DNA from: Sphingorhabdus sp. 109
Lineage (GTDB): Bacteria > Pseudomonadota > Alphaproteobacteria > Sphingomonadales > Sphingomonadaceae
Assembly: GCF_902506555.1 (NCBI RefSeq)
Contig: NZ_LR732707.1
Coordinates: 2,193,290-2,257,289 of the forward strand
Reading direction: 5' to 3'
DNA: 64,000 bases
The translations under genes were made by a program, and so were the position numbers. Below, piece by piece: positions 17,079 to 25,777 of the stretch. Each line of letters starts with the position of its first letter. Positions within the stretch are counted from its first letter, which is position 1. The notes under the pieces are model-generated. The model was given only the letters and a program-made list of their open reading frames with translations, was not told where the DNA came from and made no database searches.

Positions 17079-18272
17079 TCAAATCACCCCGCCGGCACGA
17101 AGTTTTGCAATGGCGTCACCATCGAAACCGATTTCGCCCAATATGGCATCGCTGTCGGCTCCTAGCAGAGGGCCGGCCTTGTTCGGCAGGCGTTTCCCGT
17201 TCATCTTGATTGGGCTGGACAGGACATCCATCGCCGGGTTGTCGGGATGATTGATGGTGTCGCGCATACCGATGGATTTGAGCCACGGATTGTCGAGTGC
17301 CTGATCGAGCTCGTAGACCGGCGCAATCGGCATATGCCCCTGCAGTTGCTCAAGCCAGTAGGCAACGGGTTTCTCGGTGAATACCGCATCCAGCAGCCCT
17401 GCAAGCTCGGCCCGATTGGCGAGGCGATTGGCCGGTGTATCAAAACGCGGATCAGCGATCAGTTCGCTTTGCCCGATGCGTTCGCACAGGATGGGCCAGA
17501 ATTTCGGAATCTGCGCCATTACGAACATCCAGCCGTCGGCTGCCTTGAACATCTGGCTCGGTGTCGCCGAGGGATGAGCCCCGCGCGGCGCGCGCCCGGT
17601 GATATCGCCTTCGTTCATATACCAGAGCGCCGGATAGCTGGTCTGGTGCACCGCCGCCGACAGCAGATCTACATCGACATCGCAACCTTCTCCCGACCGC
17701 TGGGCGTCGAGCAGGGCGGCAAGCAGGCCGACCGCCATTTGCGTTCCCGACATGAAATCGACCATCGAAAGACCAAAACGCACCGGCGGTCCGTCGGGCT
17801 CGCCCGTCAGGGAGCAGAAGCCGGCTTCCGCCTGCATCAGATAATCATAGCCCGGCCATTTCGCTCGTTCATTGTCGCGACCATAGGCCGAAACATGGGC
17901 GCAAACGATGGCCGGATTGACCGCTTTCAGGGAATCATAATCGAGCCCGATTTTGCCTGGCACGTCGCCGCGCAAATTATTCGCGACGACGTGCGCATCC
18001 TTGACCAGCCGGCGCAGGATTTCGATACCTTCATCGGTGCGAAGGTCCAGAGTCAAGGAGCGCTTGTTGAGATTGAAGCTCTGGAAATAAAGACTCTCCT
18101 GTTCGCGCAGCCAGTGCGGTCCGACATGCCGCGCCGTATCGCCACCCTTCGGTGGTTCGATCTTGATGACATCGGCACCCAGCTGGGCGAGGAACATCGT
18201 GCCATAAGGCCCAGCCCCATATTGTTCGGCAGACAGAATGCGGAAGCCCTTGAGAGGTTGTTTTACGCTCAT
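17079..18272 (-). CDS. CaiB/BaiF (class III) CoA-transferase
   Basis: A 397-residue class III CoA-transferase. Its N-terminus reads ILSAEQYGAGPYGTMFLAQL and the catalytic Asp lies in FGLSMVDFMSGTQMAVG. Together with the MaoC and CitE-like genes upstream it resembles modules that activate itaconate, mesaconate or citramalate with succinyl-CoA. Whether this protein and the neighbour at 15992 work as a heterodimer or on different acids cannot be told from sequence. It is separated by 82 bases from the acyl-CoA dehydrogenase gene. Confidence 0.88.
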   Translation of the reverse strand: MSVKQPLKGFRILSAEQYGAGPYGTMFLAQLGADVIKIEPPKGGDTARHVGPHWLREQESLYFQSFNLNKRSLTLDLRTDEGIEILRRLVKDAHVVANNLRGDVPGKIGLDYDSLKAVNPAIVCAHVSAYGRDNERAKWPGYDYLMQAEAGFCSLTGEPDGPPVRFGLSMVDFMSGTQMAVGLLAALLDAQRSGEGCDVDVDLLSAAVHQTSYPALWYMNEGDITGRAPRGAHPSATPSQMFKAADGWMFVMAQIPKFWPILCERIGQSELIADPRFDTPANRLANRAELAGLLDAVFTEKPVAYWLEQLQGHMPIAPVYELDQALDNPWLKSIGMRDTINHPDNPAMDVLSSPIKMNGKRLPNKAGPLLGADSDAILGEIGFDGDAIAKLRAGGVI

Positions 18273-18354
18273 GATGAAGTGATGTCCCGGCGACCGCCCG
18301 GATCTCCTGAAGTTTGCAAAGACAGGTAATAAAATTCCGGCTTTCCCGATCCCA

Positions 18355-19542
18355 TCAGGCCGGATTCCTTTTCACCCATTGTTTCGAGATGATCATGCGC
18401 TGCATTTCATTGGTTCCCTCGCCAATACACATCAGGATGGAATCCCGATAATAACGCTCAATGTCATATTCTTTCGAATAGCCATAGCCACCATGGATCC
18501 GCAGCCCTTCCTCCGAATTGCGCACGGCTGCTTCGGAAGCGAAATATTTGGCCATGCCGGCTTCCATGTCGCAGCGCTCGCCACGATCATAAATTTCCGC
18601 GGCATCCAAAGTCAGCAGCCGGGCGGCGCGAGCCCGGGTGACCATCTCGCCCAGTTTCAGCTGGATCGCCTGATGCTCGCAGATCGGCTTGCCCATGGTT
18701 TCGCGCAACTGTGCATATTCTGTTGCCAGCCGCAATGCACCATCGGCCAGTCCGACGCCCCGCGCAGCCACGTTGATCCGGCCAAGCTCGAGACCACCGG
18801 TGGCCTGGAAAAAACCATGGCCTTCAACACCGCCGATTAGATTTTCTGCGGGGATACGATAATTATCGAACGTCAGCTCTGCGCTGTCGATCGACTTGTA
18901 GCCCAGCTTGTCGAATTTCTTGCCGACGCCAAAACCTTGCCCCTTGGGCGCGATCATCAGGCTCATTCCCTTGTAGCGCGGATCGGCCTTGGGATCGGTC
19001 TTCACCAGCAATGCGAAACACTCGCCTTTGATGCCGTTGGAAATCCAGGTCTTGGTGCCGTTGATCACATAATCATCGCCATCACGGGTTGCCACGGTGC
19101 GGATCGCCTGCAAGTCAGTGCCGGCATTGGGTTCCGTCAGCGCCAGTCCGCCGCGAATTTCGCCGCTGGCAAATTTGGGCAGCCATTTCGCTTTCTGCTC
19201 CCCGGTTCCGAAACGTTCGACCGCGGCCGCCATGATCAGATGGGAATTGACGATTCCGGTGATCGCCATCCAGTAGGAGGAAATATAGGCGATGATCTTG
19301 GCGTAGGTGGTCGCGGGCAGACCAAGGCCGCCATATTCCTCGCCGATGGTCGCACCGAAAAGCCCCATTTCTGCCATTTGTGCAACGAGCTTTTCGGGCC
19401 AGATATCACCGTGGTCATGCTCCATCACCACGGGTTTGACTTCGCCTTCGACCCATTTCTCGATCGCGTCCATGAAGGCGCGTTCGTCGTCGGGATCGAT
19501 CGTGCGGATTTGATTCATCTTTGCGGCATTGGCCATTTTCAT
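18355..19542 (-). CDS. Acyl-CoA dehydrogenase
   Basis: A 395-residue FAD acyl-CoA dehydrogenase. Signatures are LTEPNAGTDLQAIRTVA, KTWISNGIKGECFALLV, and the C-terminal IHGGYGYSKEYDIERYYRD. It introduces a 2,3-double bond into an acyl-CoA and passes electrons to ETF. Next to a MaoC hydratase and a CitE-like lyase, a branched dicarboxylyl-CoA such as methylsuccinyl-CoA is a reasonable guess, but it is only context. The start ATG follows an AAGGAAT ribosome-binding site. Confidence 0.88.
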   Translation of the reverse strand: MKMANAAKMNQIRTIDPDDERAFMDAIEKWVEGEVKPVVMEHDHGDIWPEKLVAQMAEMGLFGATIGEEYGGLGLPATTYAKIIAYISSYWMAITGIVNSHLIMAAAVERFGTGEQKAKWLPKFASGEIRGGLALTEPNAGTDLQAIRTVATRDGDDYVINGTKTWISNGIKGECFALLVKTDPKADPRYKGMSLMIAPKGQGFGVGKKFDKLGYKSIDSAELTFDNYRIPAENLIGGVEGHGFFQATGGLELGRINVAARGVGLADGALRLATEYAQLRETMGKPICEHQAIQLKLGEMVTRARAARLLTLDAAEIYDRGERCDMEAGMAKYFASEAAVRNSEEGLRIHGGYGYSKEYDIERYYRDSILMCIGEGTNEMQRMIISKQWVKRNPA

Positions 19543-19560
19543 ATTCCTTATTCGCGAAAT

Positions 19561-20070
19561 CTAGTCGTCAGCGCCGCCGAAGCCACGTTTCCAGATCAAC
19601 ATAGTCCGCTCGAATGTGCACACGATCTTGTCATCCTGGTTTTTGCCGATCGTCTTCACCGTGACGATGCCCTGCTCGGGCCGGGAAGACGACTCGCGCT
19701 TGTCGAGCACTTCGCTCTCTGCATAAAGCGTATCGCCGGGAAACAGCGGATGGGTAAGGCGGATCTTGTCCCAACCAAGATTGGCAACCGCCTTTTGGCT
19801 GGTGTCCGAAACGCTCATTCCGACCATCAGTGCAACGGTCAACGGCGAGCAGACCAGCGGCTTCTTGAATTCCGTCTTCTTCGCGAATTCATAGTCAAAA
19901 TGGGCCGGATGGGTGTTCATCGTCAACAAGGTGAAATGCACATTGTCGGTGTCGGTAATCGTCCGGCCGGGGCGATGCTCGTAAATGTGACCAACTTCGA
20001 AATCCTCGAAATAGCGGCCAAATGTCTCGCGGAAACGTCCGGGACTGACTTCAATAACTCCATCACGCAT
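19561..20070 (-). CDS. MaoC-like hydratase (itaconyl/mesaconyl-CoA hydratase-like)
   Basis: A 169-residue single hot-dog protein of the MaoC type. The region RTITDTDNVHFTLLTMNTHP followed by AHFD contains the hydratase Asp and His, and the later LTHPLFPGDTLYAESEVLDKR strand is typical. This variant (TxxDNVxFxxLTMNTxPxH) often lies beside CitE-like lyases and class III CoA-transferases, where known relatives hydrate itaconyl-CoA or mesaconyl-CoA. It lies two bases from the lyase gene and 18 from the dehydrogenase gene. Confidence 0.86.
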   Translation of the reverse strand: MRDGVIEVSPGRFRETFGRYFEDFEVGHIYEHRPGRTITDTDNVHFTLLTMNTHPAHFDYEFAKKTEFKKPLVCSPLTVALMVGMSVSDTSQKAVANLGWDKIRLTHPLFPGDTLYAESEVLDKRESSSRPEQGIVTVKTIGKNQDDKIVCTFERTMLIWKRGFGGADD

Positions 20071-20072
20071 AA

Positions 20073-20915
20073 TTATGGTTCCTTATTTTCAAGTTGGTCT
20101 GAGGAGACGGATGCCACGATCCGCCGATATCTTTCCATGACGGGCGCTTCCAGCATTCGGCCATTATGGCTGATTGCCCTGGCGCCGGCCTGTTCGAAGG
20201 CGGCCAACGCTTCGCGCGCTTCGGCAATTTCTGCTTCACTTGGACGCATGGCCGAATCGATCGCGGCCAGCTGCCTTGGATGTATCGCGGCTTTGGCATG
20301 GAAGCCCATGGCCTTCGCCCGGGCGCATTCCTCGGCGAGACCCGATTCGTTTGCCATGTCGATATAGGGGACATCAATCGCTACTACCCGTGCCGAAGCG
20401 CAGCACATGATGAAGGCTCCTCTCGCGGCGAACAACGGCTCCCATTCAAGCTTCGTCCCCAGCTCTGCAGAGAAATCACCCCCGCCAAACATCATTGCGG
20501 TCACCCCTTTGGACGCCGCTATGGCATCGCCGGCACGCAATCCTTTGACCGTTTCAATCAGCGGAATCAGTCCTTCGACCCGGTCGCCGATAATATTCCA
20601 TACGATTTCGACCTCGGCCGGACTTTCGACCATTGGCAGGAAAACAAGCGATGGCGGATGATCGGTATGGGCCAGTGCCAAAAGGTCGGCGAGACCCGCC
20701 TCGGTTCTTAATCCGTTGATTCGGACCGCCGTTTTTTTCCGCTCGATACCGGCAAGAGCTGTCAGCACAGCCTCCCTTGCTATGTCCTTTTGATCGGACG
20801 GAACCGAGTCTTCTAGGTCGATACAGATCAAATCTGCGCCGCTCGCGACCGCCTTTTCAAAACGCTCGGGGCGGTTTGCCGGGACGAAAAGAAAGTTGGT
20901 GAATGTGATAATCAT
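20073..20915 (-). CDS. CitE-like (HpcH/HpaI) CoA-ester lyase
   Basis: A 280-residue TIM-barrel lyase of the citramalyl/malyl-CoA lyase group. Motifs are FVPANRPERFEKA near the N-terminus, LICIDLEDSVP with metal-binding acids, and MMFGGGDFSAELG; the end IHPRQLAAID is typical. It would split a 3-hydroxydicarboxylyl-CoA into a 2-oxoacid and an acyl-CoA. I chose the ATG at 20915; an in-frame TTG lies six bases upstream. First gene of the leftward operon, 36 bases from operator copy 3. Confidence 0.88.
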   Translation of the reverse strand: MIITFTNFLFVPANRPERFEKAVASGADLICIDLEDSVPSDQKDIAREAVLTALAGIERKKTAVRINGLRTEAGLADLLALAHTDHPPSLVFLPMVESPAEVEIVWNIIGDRVEGLIPLIETVKGLRAGDAIAASKGVTAMMFGGGDFSAELGTKLEWEPLFAARGAFIMCCASARVVAIDVPYIDMANESGLAEECARAKAMGFHAKAAIHPRQLAAIDSAMRPSEAEIAEAREALAAFEQAGARAISHNGRMLEAPVMERYRRIVASVSSDQLENKEP

Positions 20916-20950
20916 GTCCAATGTTTGAAATTTCGATATTGCCCCTTCAC

Positions 20951-20968
20951 AATTTGTCCGGACAAATC
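20951..20968. promoter_or_regulatory. GntR-family operator, copy 3
   Basis: AATTTGTCCGGACAAATC, a palindrome with a perfect 16-base core. It lies in the divergent gap between the CoA-ester lyase (leftward) and the DUF1838 gene (rightward), so one site can control both. Core promoter boxes are not clear enough to assign. Confidence 0.82.
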
Positions 20969-21024
20969 TAAAGTCAACCTGAAAGTGAAATTAAATCACC
21001 CAATTCACTTCCGGAGAACAGTCC

Positions 21025-21933
21025 ATGAAAGCAAATTTTAAACTCGCAATCACACTGGCAATCGGTGCCGCAACCACTTTGGCAGCGCCCGCCGGGGCGC
21101 GTACGCTGGATCCCGCCAAGCCGGAAGATGCGCTTGAAATCATGAAGCGCACACAATGTGGCGAGGCCGATGGTGTGCCAGCGGTTTATTATTGGTCGGG
21201 CAAGGTCTATTCGCGCGTCAGCGGCGAACCGGACCGACATTTGTTCAATGGCGAAGGCATGAATATCCGCCAGTGTGTACGCGTCGAGGATCCCAAGCGC
21301 GGGGTTGGCTATCGTCAGGTCAGCCGCGAAGTCATGTTCTATCTCGATCCGGCAACCAACGAAGTGCTGCGAACCTGGAAAAATCCTTGGAGTGGCGAAA
21401 CAGTTGATGTCATGCAGATCGCCAACGATCCCGTAAATGGCCGCCCGAGCTTTCCTTATTCCGCCGACGGAAAGCCCTTTACGATCTCGACGTTGCGGAA
21501 ACAGGGAAAATGGCTTTTCCTTCCTATGGAAGTGCCACTTTTCTATCACAATGTTCTGGCGGGTGACTTTCAGGATTATGTCGGCAATAAATATCACGCG
21601 ATGGAGATTTTTGACTTCGCGATGCTGGCCGACGAAATGCTCGACACCAAATATCCGACGGCCTATCCGACCATAAGCTGGGTCCGTATTTCCGACTGGA
21701 TGCCCTGGATGAAAATGCGCGGGCGTCAGGGTCAAATGGTGTTCAATGCGATGGGCGCGAAGCTGAAGAAATATGATGACCTGCCAAAGGTGATCAAGGA
21801 CGAGATTGCACTGAATCATCCTGAATATACCGCACCGCCGCCAGGCGACGATCCGCGTCCCAATGAAACGACCTGGACCGTATTCAAGAAAATGATCGAC
21901 GCCGAACGGGCCGCAGCGGCTGACGAAAAATAA
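21025..21933 (+). CDS. Exported DUF1838 family protein
   Basis: A 302-residue DUF1838 protein with a clear Sec signal peptide: Lys at positions 2 and 5, a hydrophobic stretch and cleavage near APAGA-R. The mature part has many aromatic residues, for example YYWSGKVYSRVSG, and a YHNVLAGDFQDY segment. The family has no biochemically assigned role that I know. GGAG precedes the ATG, and a strong terminator follows, so it is a single-gene unit. Its location behind a shared operator suggests a periplasmic or outer-membrane step on the incoming substrate. Confidence 0.85.
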   Translation: MKANFKLAITLAIGAATTLAAPAGARTLDPAKPEDALEIMKRTQCGEADGVPAVYYWSGKVYSRVSGEPDRHLFNGEGMNIRQCVRVEDPKRGVGYRQVSREVMFYLDPATNEVLRTWKNPWSGETVDVMQIANDPVNGRPSFPYSADGKPFTISTLRKQGKWLFLPMEVPLFYHNVLAGDFQDYVGNKYHAMEIFDFAMLADEMLDTKYPTAYPTISWVRISDWMPWMKMRGRQGQMVFNAMGAKLKKYDDLPKVIKDEIALNHPEYTAPPPGDDPRPNETTWTVFKKMIDAERAAAADEK

Positions 21934-21958
21934 TCGGCAGAAACTCTCTTTTCCCTGG

Positions 21959-21989
21959 AAGGCCGGTCGGCAGACCGGCCTTTTTTTTT
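21959..21989 (+). terminator. Rho-independent terminator after the DUF1838 gene
   Basis: AAGGCCGGTC and GACCGGCCTT form a perfect 10-base stem around a GGCA loop, followed by a run of nine T. It closes the DUF1838 transcript. The convergent membrane-protein gene ends 16 bases further on. Confidence 0.93.
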
Positions 21990-22004
21990 GCCTCCGCCTT
22001 GCGG

Positions 22005-22688
22005 CTAATATGGCTTGATATTGCCAAGAAATGCTGTTGCCAAGAGCAGCAAATAAACGATCCAGACCCAGATACGGGTCCGGTTCATGGTCGCCAGCAA
22101 GGGAATTTCTGTCTCGTCCGAAGAGCCTTCCGCAATCAGCTTGCCAAGCTGCGGCCCCACCGGCCTGAAGGTCAGGTCGATCATGATTGCGGCGGCAAAG
22201 ATCAGGCCGAACATCAAGGCCTTGGTCGCCAGCCATGCGGGAGCCAGGGGGCTGCCCAGCGCAAGGGAGACCAGCCCCAGACCGAGATAGAAGATGGTAA
22301 GACCGATGGTCAGGAGCGATTCGATCTTGCGATCGCGAGCAGCCCGATCGGTCTGGTCATGACGATGCGCGTCCCAGACCAGCCATAGCCAGCCGCCGCC
22401 AACAGCCCATGCCACGACCAACGCCCAGACGGGGAGGTCCCACCAGCCACCGGCATCGACCATGGTCAGGGTTAACGGCACCATGAGCGCCCAGGCAGAG
22501 CGCGGTACCATGTCGAGACTAACGAGCAATCGCAGCAACACCAGCCGCTGCGGCAGGTCATATTGTTCCCGCTTGCGGAAGTGCTGCCCCAACATGAAGA
22601 CACCGACATCTGCCCCCAGCCAAAGAACAAACAGGATCATGTGCAGAAACACCAGAAGCTGGTAAAAACTGATGATCATGAAATCCAT
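22005..22688 (-). CDS. Small integral membrane protein, paralogue of the one at 28536
   Basis: A 227-residue membrane protein with about six hydrophobic segments. His16 lies in the first segment, followed by W23-L-G-x-D27-x-GVF31, and the protein ends FLGNIKPY. The protein encoded at 28536 has His16, W23-L-G-x-E27-x-GVF31 and FLGAVKPF at the same positions, so they are paralogues. Membrane His residues suggest heme or copper binding, as in CopD-like or cytochrome b-like proteins, but no cofactor motif is proven. It could be the quinone-linked electron acceptor of an island oxidoreductase. The upstream gap holds operators 4 and 5. Confidence 0.8.
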   Translation of the reverse strand: MDFMIISFYQLLVFLHMILFVLWLGADVGVFMLGQHFRKREQYDLPQRLVLLRLLVSLDMVPRSAWALMVPLTLTMVDAGGWWDLPVWALVVAWAVGGGWLWLVWDAHRHDQTDRAARDRKIESLLTIGLTIFYLGLGLVSLALGSPLAPAWLATKALMFGLIFAAAIMIDLTFRPVGPQLGKLIAEGSSDETEIPLLATMNRTRIWVWIVYLLLLATAFLGNIKPY

Positions 22689-22782
22689 AATATTATTTTC
22701 CCAATCCTTTTTACCTCAAACCGGCAGGCGGATGCCGCGTTTTCGAATCAATACCTTGGCAATCTAGCCTCACCCGACAATA

Positions 22783-22794
22783 TTATCCGGACAA
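22783..22794. promoter_or_regulatory. GntR-family operator, copy 4 (one mismatch)
   Basis: TTATCCGGACAA differs from the consensus TTGTCCGGACAA by one base. It lies 95 bases before the leftward membrane-protein gene and 110 bases from the perfect copy at 22904, in the same divergent gap. It may serve the leftward promoter, or the two sites may act together. Confidence 0.65.
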
Positions 22795-22903
22795 ATATCG
22801 CGCCCATAGTCTGGTAACCGGACCCGCCAGCGCCGCTCGAACCAAAGACGCGCGTTTCGGTTCGCCTTTTTTCTGCTGGTATAATAGACTGACAACGGTA
22901 TAG

Positions 22904-22915
22904 TTGTCCGGACAA
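22904..22915. promoter_or_regulatory. GntR-family operator, copy 5
   Basis: Perfect TTGTCCGGACAA, 21 bases before the MFS start codon. A TATAAT lies upstream at 22880-22885, but no convincing -35 box pairs with it. CTGACA at 22889 with AAATTA after the operator is an alternative. In that reading the operator sits between the two promoter boxes. Confidence 0.8.
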
Positions 22916-22935
22916 ATTATGGGTAGTGAATTTCA

Positions 22936-24222
22936 ATGGTAGCAACCACAGAAGAACGCAGTGAATTTGCTCTGGGCTGGAAGGTGCTGTTCGCCAGTGT
23001 GCTGGGCGTTGCTTGCGGCGCTTCCCCGATTCCCTTCAACGTCATCGGTTTCACGGTAGAACCATTGATCAGCGAGTTCGGCTGGACTCGCACCCAGATT
23101 CTCATGCCGATCACTATTTTCGGTATCATCGCATCGCTGCTGGCACCATTTTTCGGCTCTCTGGCAGACAAATATGGGGTCCGAAAAGTCGCGCTTTATT
23201 CACTCCTGGCCTTTGGAATATCCTTCGGAATGATTGCGCTCACCCCAGCAGCGAAAGTAGCCTCCACGCTATATATCTATTATGCCTTGTGGGTACTGGT
23301 TGGCCTGGTCGGTATCGGTTCGACGCCAGTGAGCTGGAGTCGTGCGATCAATCTGTGGTTTTACAGGCATCGCGGTCTTGCTCTGGGAATTCTGTTGATG
23401 GGAACGAGCCTCGCGGCGATTGTTGTGCCCAAGTTAGCGGTCTGGGGAATCGAAAATTATGGCTGGCGGTCGATGTTTGCGATTATCGCTATCCTGCCAT
23501 TGTTCATCGCCCTGCCGCTGGGATATTTTCTGTTTCGCGAACCGCGCACAGACGAACGCCCGCAAGCCATTACCAGCGCCACCGGACATCTGACCGGCGT
23601 AACGCTCGGCAGCGCGCTGAAGGATTATCGCTTCTGGCTGATTTGGGTGTCGATCGCGATCATCGCGACTGCTTTTGGCGGAGCTTTTATCAACATGCCG
23701 GCGATGTTGTCGGATCGCGGACTGGAAGCGCAAACCGCAGCATCGGTGATGGGCGTGCTCGGAATCGGAATTCTGACGGGACGCATCATCACCGGAGCGC
23801 TGCTCGACCGATTCTGGGCAGGGTTTGTCGCCTTTCCGCTGCTCTGCCTGCCGGCGATTTCCTGCTATATATTGCTAGGCGGAAGCATCACTTTTCCGAT
23901 GGCTGCGCTAGCCGGCTTTCTGTTGGGCTTCGCTGCCGGCGCCGAGAGCGATCTGATCGCCTATCTCACCGGACGTTATTTTGGCATGGCCCATTATGGC
24001 AAGATTTACGGCATGCTCTATATGCCGTTCGGATTTTTCTCGGCCCTTTCGCCGATCCTATACGCCAATGTGAGGGATACGGCCGGAAGCTACGATCCGG
24101 TCCTTTCTGTGGCTGTGTTTGCTTTCGTCGCCGGCGGCAGCTTGCTGTTGTTGCTGGGTCGCTACCCCGACAACCTGCCGGAAGCATCCGTTTCTAACAA
24201 ACTCGCGACGGAGGCAAGTTGA
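22936..24222 (+). CDS. MFS transporter (OFA/monocarboxylate type)
   Basis: A 428-residue MFS permease with twelve hydrophobic segments. The segment FGSLADKYGVRKVALYS is the MFS loop signature, and SWSRAINLWFYRHRGLALGI is typical of the oxalate/formate and monocarboxylate branch. It probably imports a carboxylic acid or the amide/imide substrate. It heads the rightward operon 22936-28520 directly behind operator 5 and overlaps the next gene by TGATG. Confidence 0.88.
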   Translation: MVATTEERSEFALGWKVLFASVLGVACGASPIPFNVIGFTVEPLISEFGWTRTQILMPITIFGIIASLLAPFFGSLADKYGVRKVALYSLLAFGISFGMIALTPAAKVASTLYIYYALWVLVGLVGIGSTPVSWSRAINLWFYRHRGLALGILLMGTSLAAIVVPKLAVWGIENYGWRSMFAIIAILPLFIALPLGYFLFREPRTDERPQAITSATGHLTGVTLGSALKDYRFWLIWVSIAIIATAFGGAFINMPAMLSDRGLEAQTAASVMGVLGIGILTGRIITGALLDRFWAGFVAFPLLCLPAISCYILLGGSITFPMAALAGFLLGFAAGAESDLIAYLTGRYFGMAHYGKIYGMLYMPFGFFSALSPILYANVRDTAGSYDPVLSVAVFAFVAGGSLLLLLGRYPDNLPEASVSNKLATEAS

Positions 24223-25772
24223 TGGCAACCAAAATCCATTCTGATGCAATCGATCAGATTGCCGACACTGGCGTAACAATATTGACTGACTCCGCATCGC
24301 TCGATTTTTACGCCCATGATATCTACGAACGTGGCGCAGATCTGCTCGCAGTGGTTAGGCCCAGAAACAAGGATGAACTGGCAGCAGCTGTAGCGGCGAC
24401 CACTTCGCAGGGCATCGCGGTCATTCCGCGTGGGGGCGGGATGAGCTACACCGGCGGTTACATATCCAGCCAGCCGGGAGCCGTACTGTTCGATTTTGCC
24501 GAGATGAACCGGGTTCTCGAGATTGACGAGACCGACCGGACGGTGACCGTCGAAGCGGGCTGCACCTGGGCGGAATTATACAAAGCTTTGCAACCAAAGG
24601 GATTGCGCACTCCTTTCTGGGGAACTTTGTCCGGCCTCAAGGCCAGCATTGGCGGCGGAATGAGTCAGAATGGCATATTCTGGGGATCGGGCCGCTACGG
24701 CACTGCGGCACAAAGCTGTGTTGCGATGGAAATGGTGCTGGCCGACGGAACGATCATGTGTACCGGCGCAAAATTCAGCCGGCCTTATGGCCCCGATCTG
24801 ACGGGCATTTTTCTGGCTGACACAGGCGCTCTGGGAATGAAAGCGACAATCACGTTACGTCTGATCCCGGAAGCGGAAGCCCATGGCTACGCAAGCTTCA
24901 GTTTTGAAAATCACGCCCATACGCTCGCTGCCATGGCCGAAATCGAGCGCGCCGGCGTCTCTACCGAATGTTTCGGATTCGATCCCAGCCTCAACGCCAT
25001 TCGCATGAAACGCGACAGTCTGGCCAGCGATGCCAAGGCACTGGGCAAGATGATGAAGAAGCAGGGTTCGGTCTGGGGCGCGATCAAGGAAGGCGCAAAG
25101 GTTGTCGCGGCAGGACGAGACTTCATGGACGAAGCCAAATTCTCGTTGCACGTATTGACCGAAGCGCGTTTGCAAGCAGCGGCCGATGATGATCTTGAGC
25201 GCGCTCGCACGATAGCTTTGGCCCATGGCGCAACCGAAACCGAAAACACAATTCCCAAGATCATCCGCGCAAACCCATTCGGACCGCTCAATTCGATGCT
25301 CGGCCCCGAAGGACAGAGATGGGCTCCGATCCACGGTTTGCTGCCGCACTCCGGGGCAGTTGCCTGCTATGATGCAATCAATGCGCTTTTTGCCCGTCAC
25401 AAGAAAGAAATGGACGGACTTGGTATTTTCCCCGGCACCCTGATTTCGGCAGTGGGCGGATCGGGAACGATCATAGAACCTTGCCTGTACTGGCCCGATG
25501 CTCCAAATCCGCTGCACCGCGATACGGTGGAAGACAACCATTTAGCGAAATTGCCGGAACTGGAAGCCAATCCAGATGCCTGGGCATTCACCCAGCGGAT
25601 GAAGCAGGCATTGGTCGATCTTTTCTACGATCACGGCGCGGTTCACTTCCAGATCGGCCGGACCTACCGCTATCGGGACAGTCTTGATCCGGCTGCCGAT
25701 GCCTTGCTCGTCGATCTCAAGAAATCCCTCGATCCCCGCGGTCTGATGAACCCGGGATCGCTGGGTCTCTAG
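24222..25772 (+). CDS. FAD-binding oxidoreductase (VAO/PCMH fold)
   Basis: A 516-residue flavoprotein. Residues about 40-220 are a PCMH FAD-binding domain with VIPRGGGMSYTGGY, VTVEAGCTWAELY and ADTGALGMKATITLRL. The C-terminal half ends LKKSLDPRGLMNPGSLGL, as in D-lactate/glycolate oxidase and 4-cresol-dehydrogenase-like enzymes. No signal peptide is visible. It probably oxidises a hydroxy acid or an alkyl/phenolic carbon; electrons could go to the membrane proteins at 22005 and 28536. I chose the ATG at 24222 because GGAGGCAAG precedes it. Confidence 0.87.
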   Translation: MATKIHSDAIDQIADTGVTILTDSASLDFYAHDIYERGADLLAVVRPRNKDELAAAVAATTSQGIAVIPRGGGMSYTGGYISSQPGAVLFDFAEMNRVLEIDETDRTVTVEAGCTWAELYKALQPKGLRTPFWGTLSGLKASIGGGMSQNGIFWGSGRYGTAAQSCVAMEMVLADGTIMCTGAKFSRPYGPDLTGIFLADTGALGMKATITLRLIPEAEAHGYASFSFENHAHTLAAMAEIERAGVSTECFGFDPSLNAIRMKRDSLASDAKALGKMMKKQGSVWGAIKEGAKVVAAGRDFMDEAKFSLHVLTEARLQAAADDDLERARTIALAHGATETENTIPKIIRANPFGPLNSMLGPEGQRWAPIHGLLPHSGAVACYDAINALFARHKKEMDGLGIFPGTLISAVGGSGTIIEPCLYWPDAPNPLHRDTVEDNHLAKLPELEANPDAWAFTQRMKQALVDLFYDHGAVHFQIGRTYRYRDSLDPAADALLVDLKKSLDPRGLMNPGSLGL

Positions 25773-25777
25773 GGGCG

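Noticed and set aside
18937-20367. Long rightward open frame (476 codons) opposite the acyl-CoA dehydrogenase and MaoC genes
   Set aside because: It is antisense to two clear enzymes, has no family resemblance, and long antisense frames are common in G/C-rich coding DNA.
20974-22236. Long leftward open frame (420 codons) opposite the DUF1838 gene
   Set aside because: It runs through the terminator at 21959 and overlaps the DUF1838 gene, which has a signal peptide and ribosome-binding site.
24627-24640. TTTGTCCGGCC, an operator-like half inside the flavin oxidase gene
   Set aside because: Only one half of the palindrome is present, and it lies inside a coding region.
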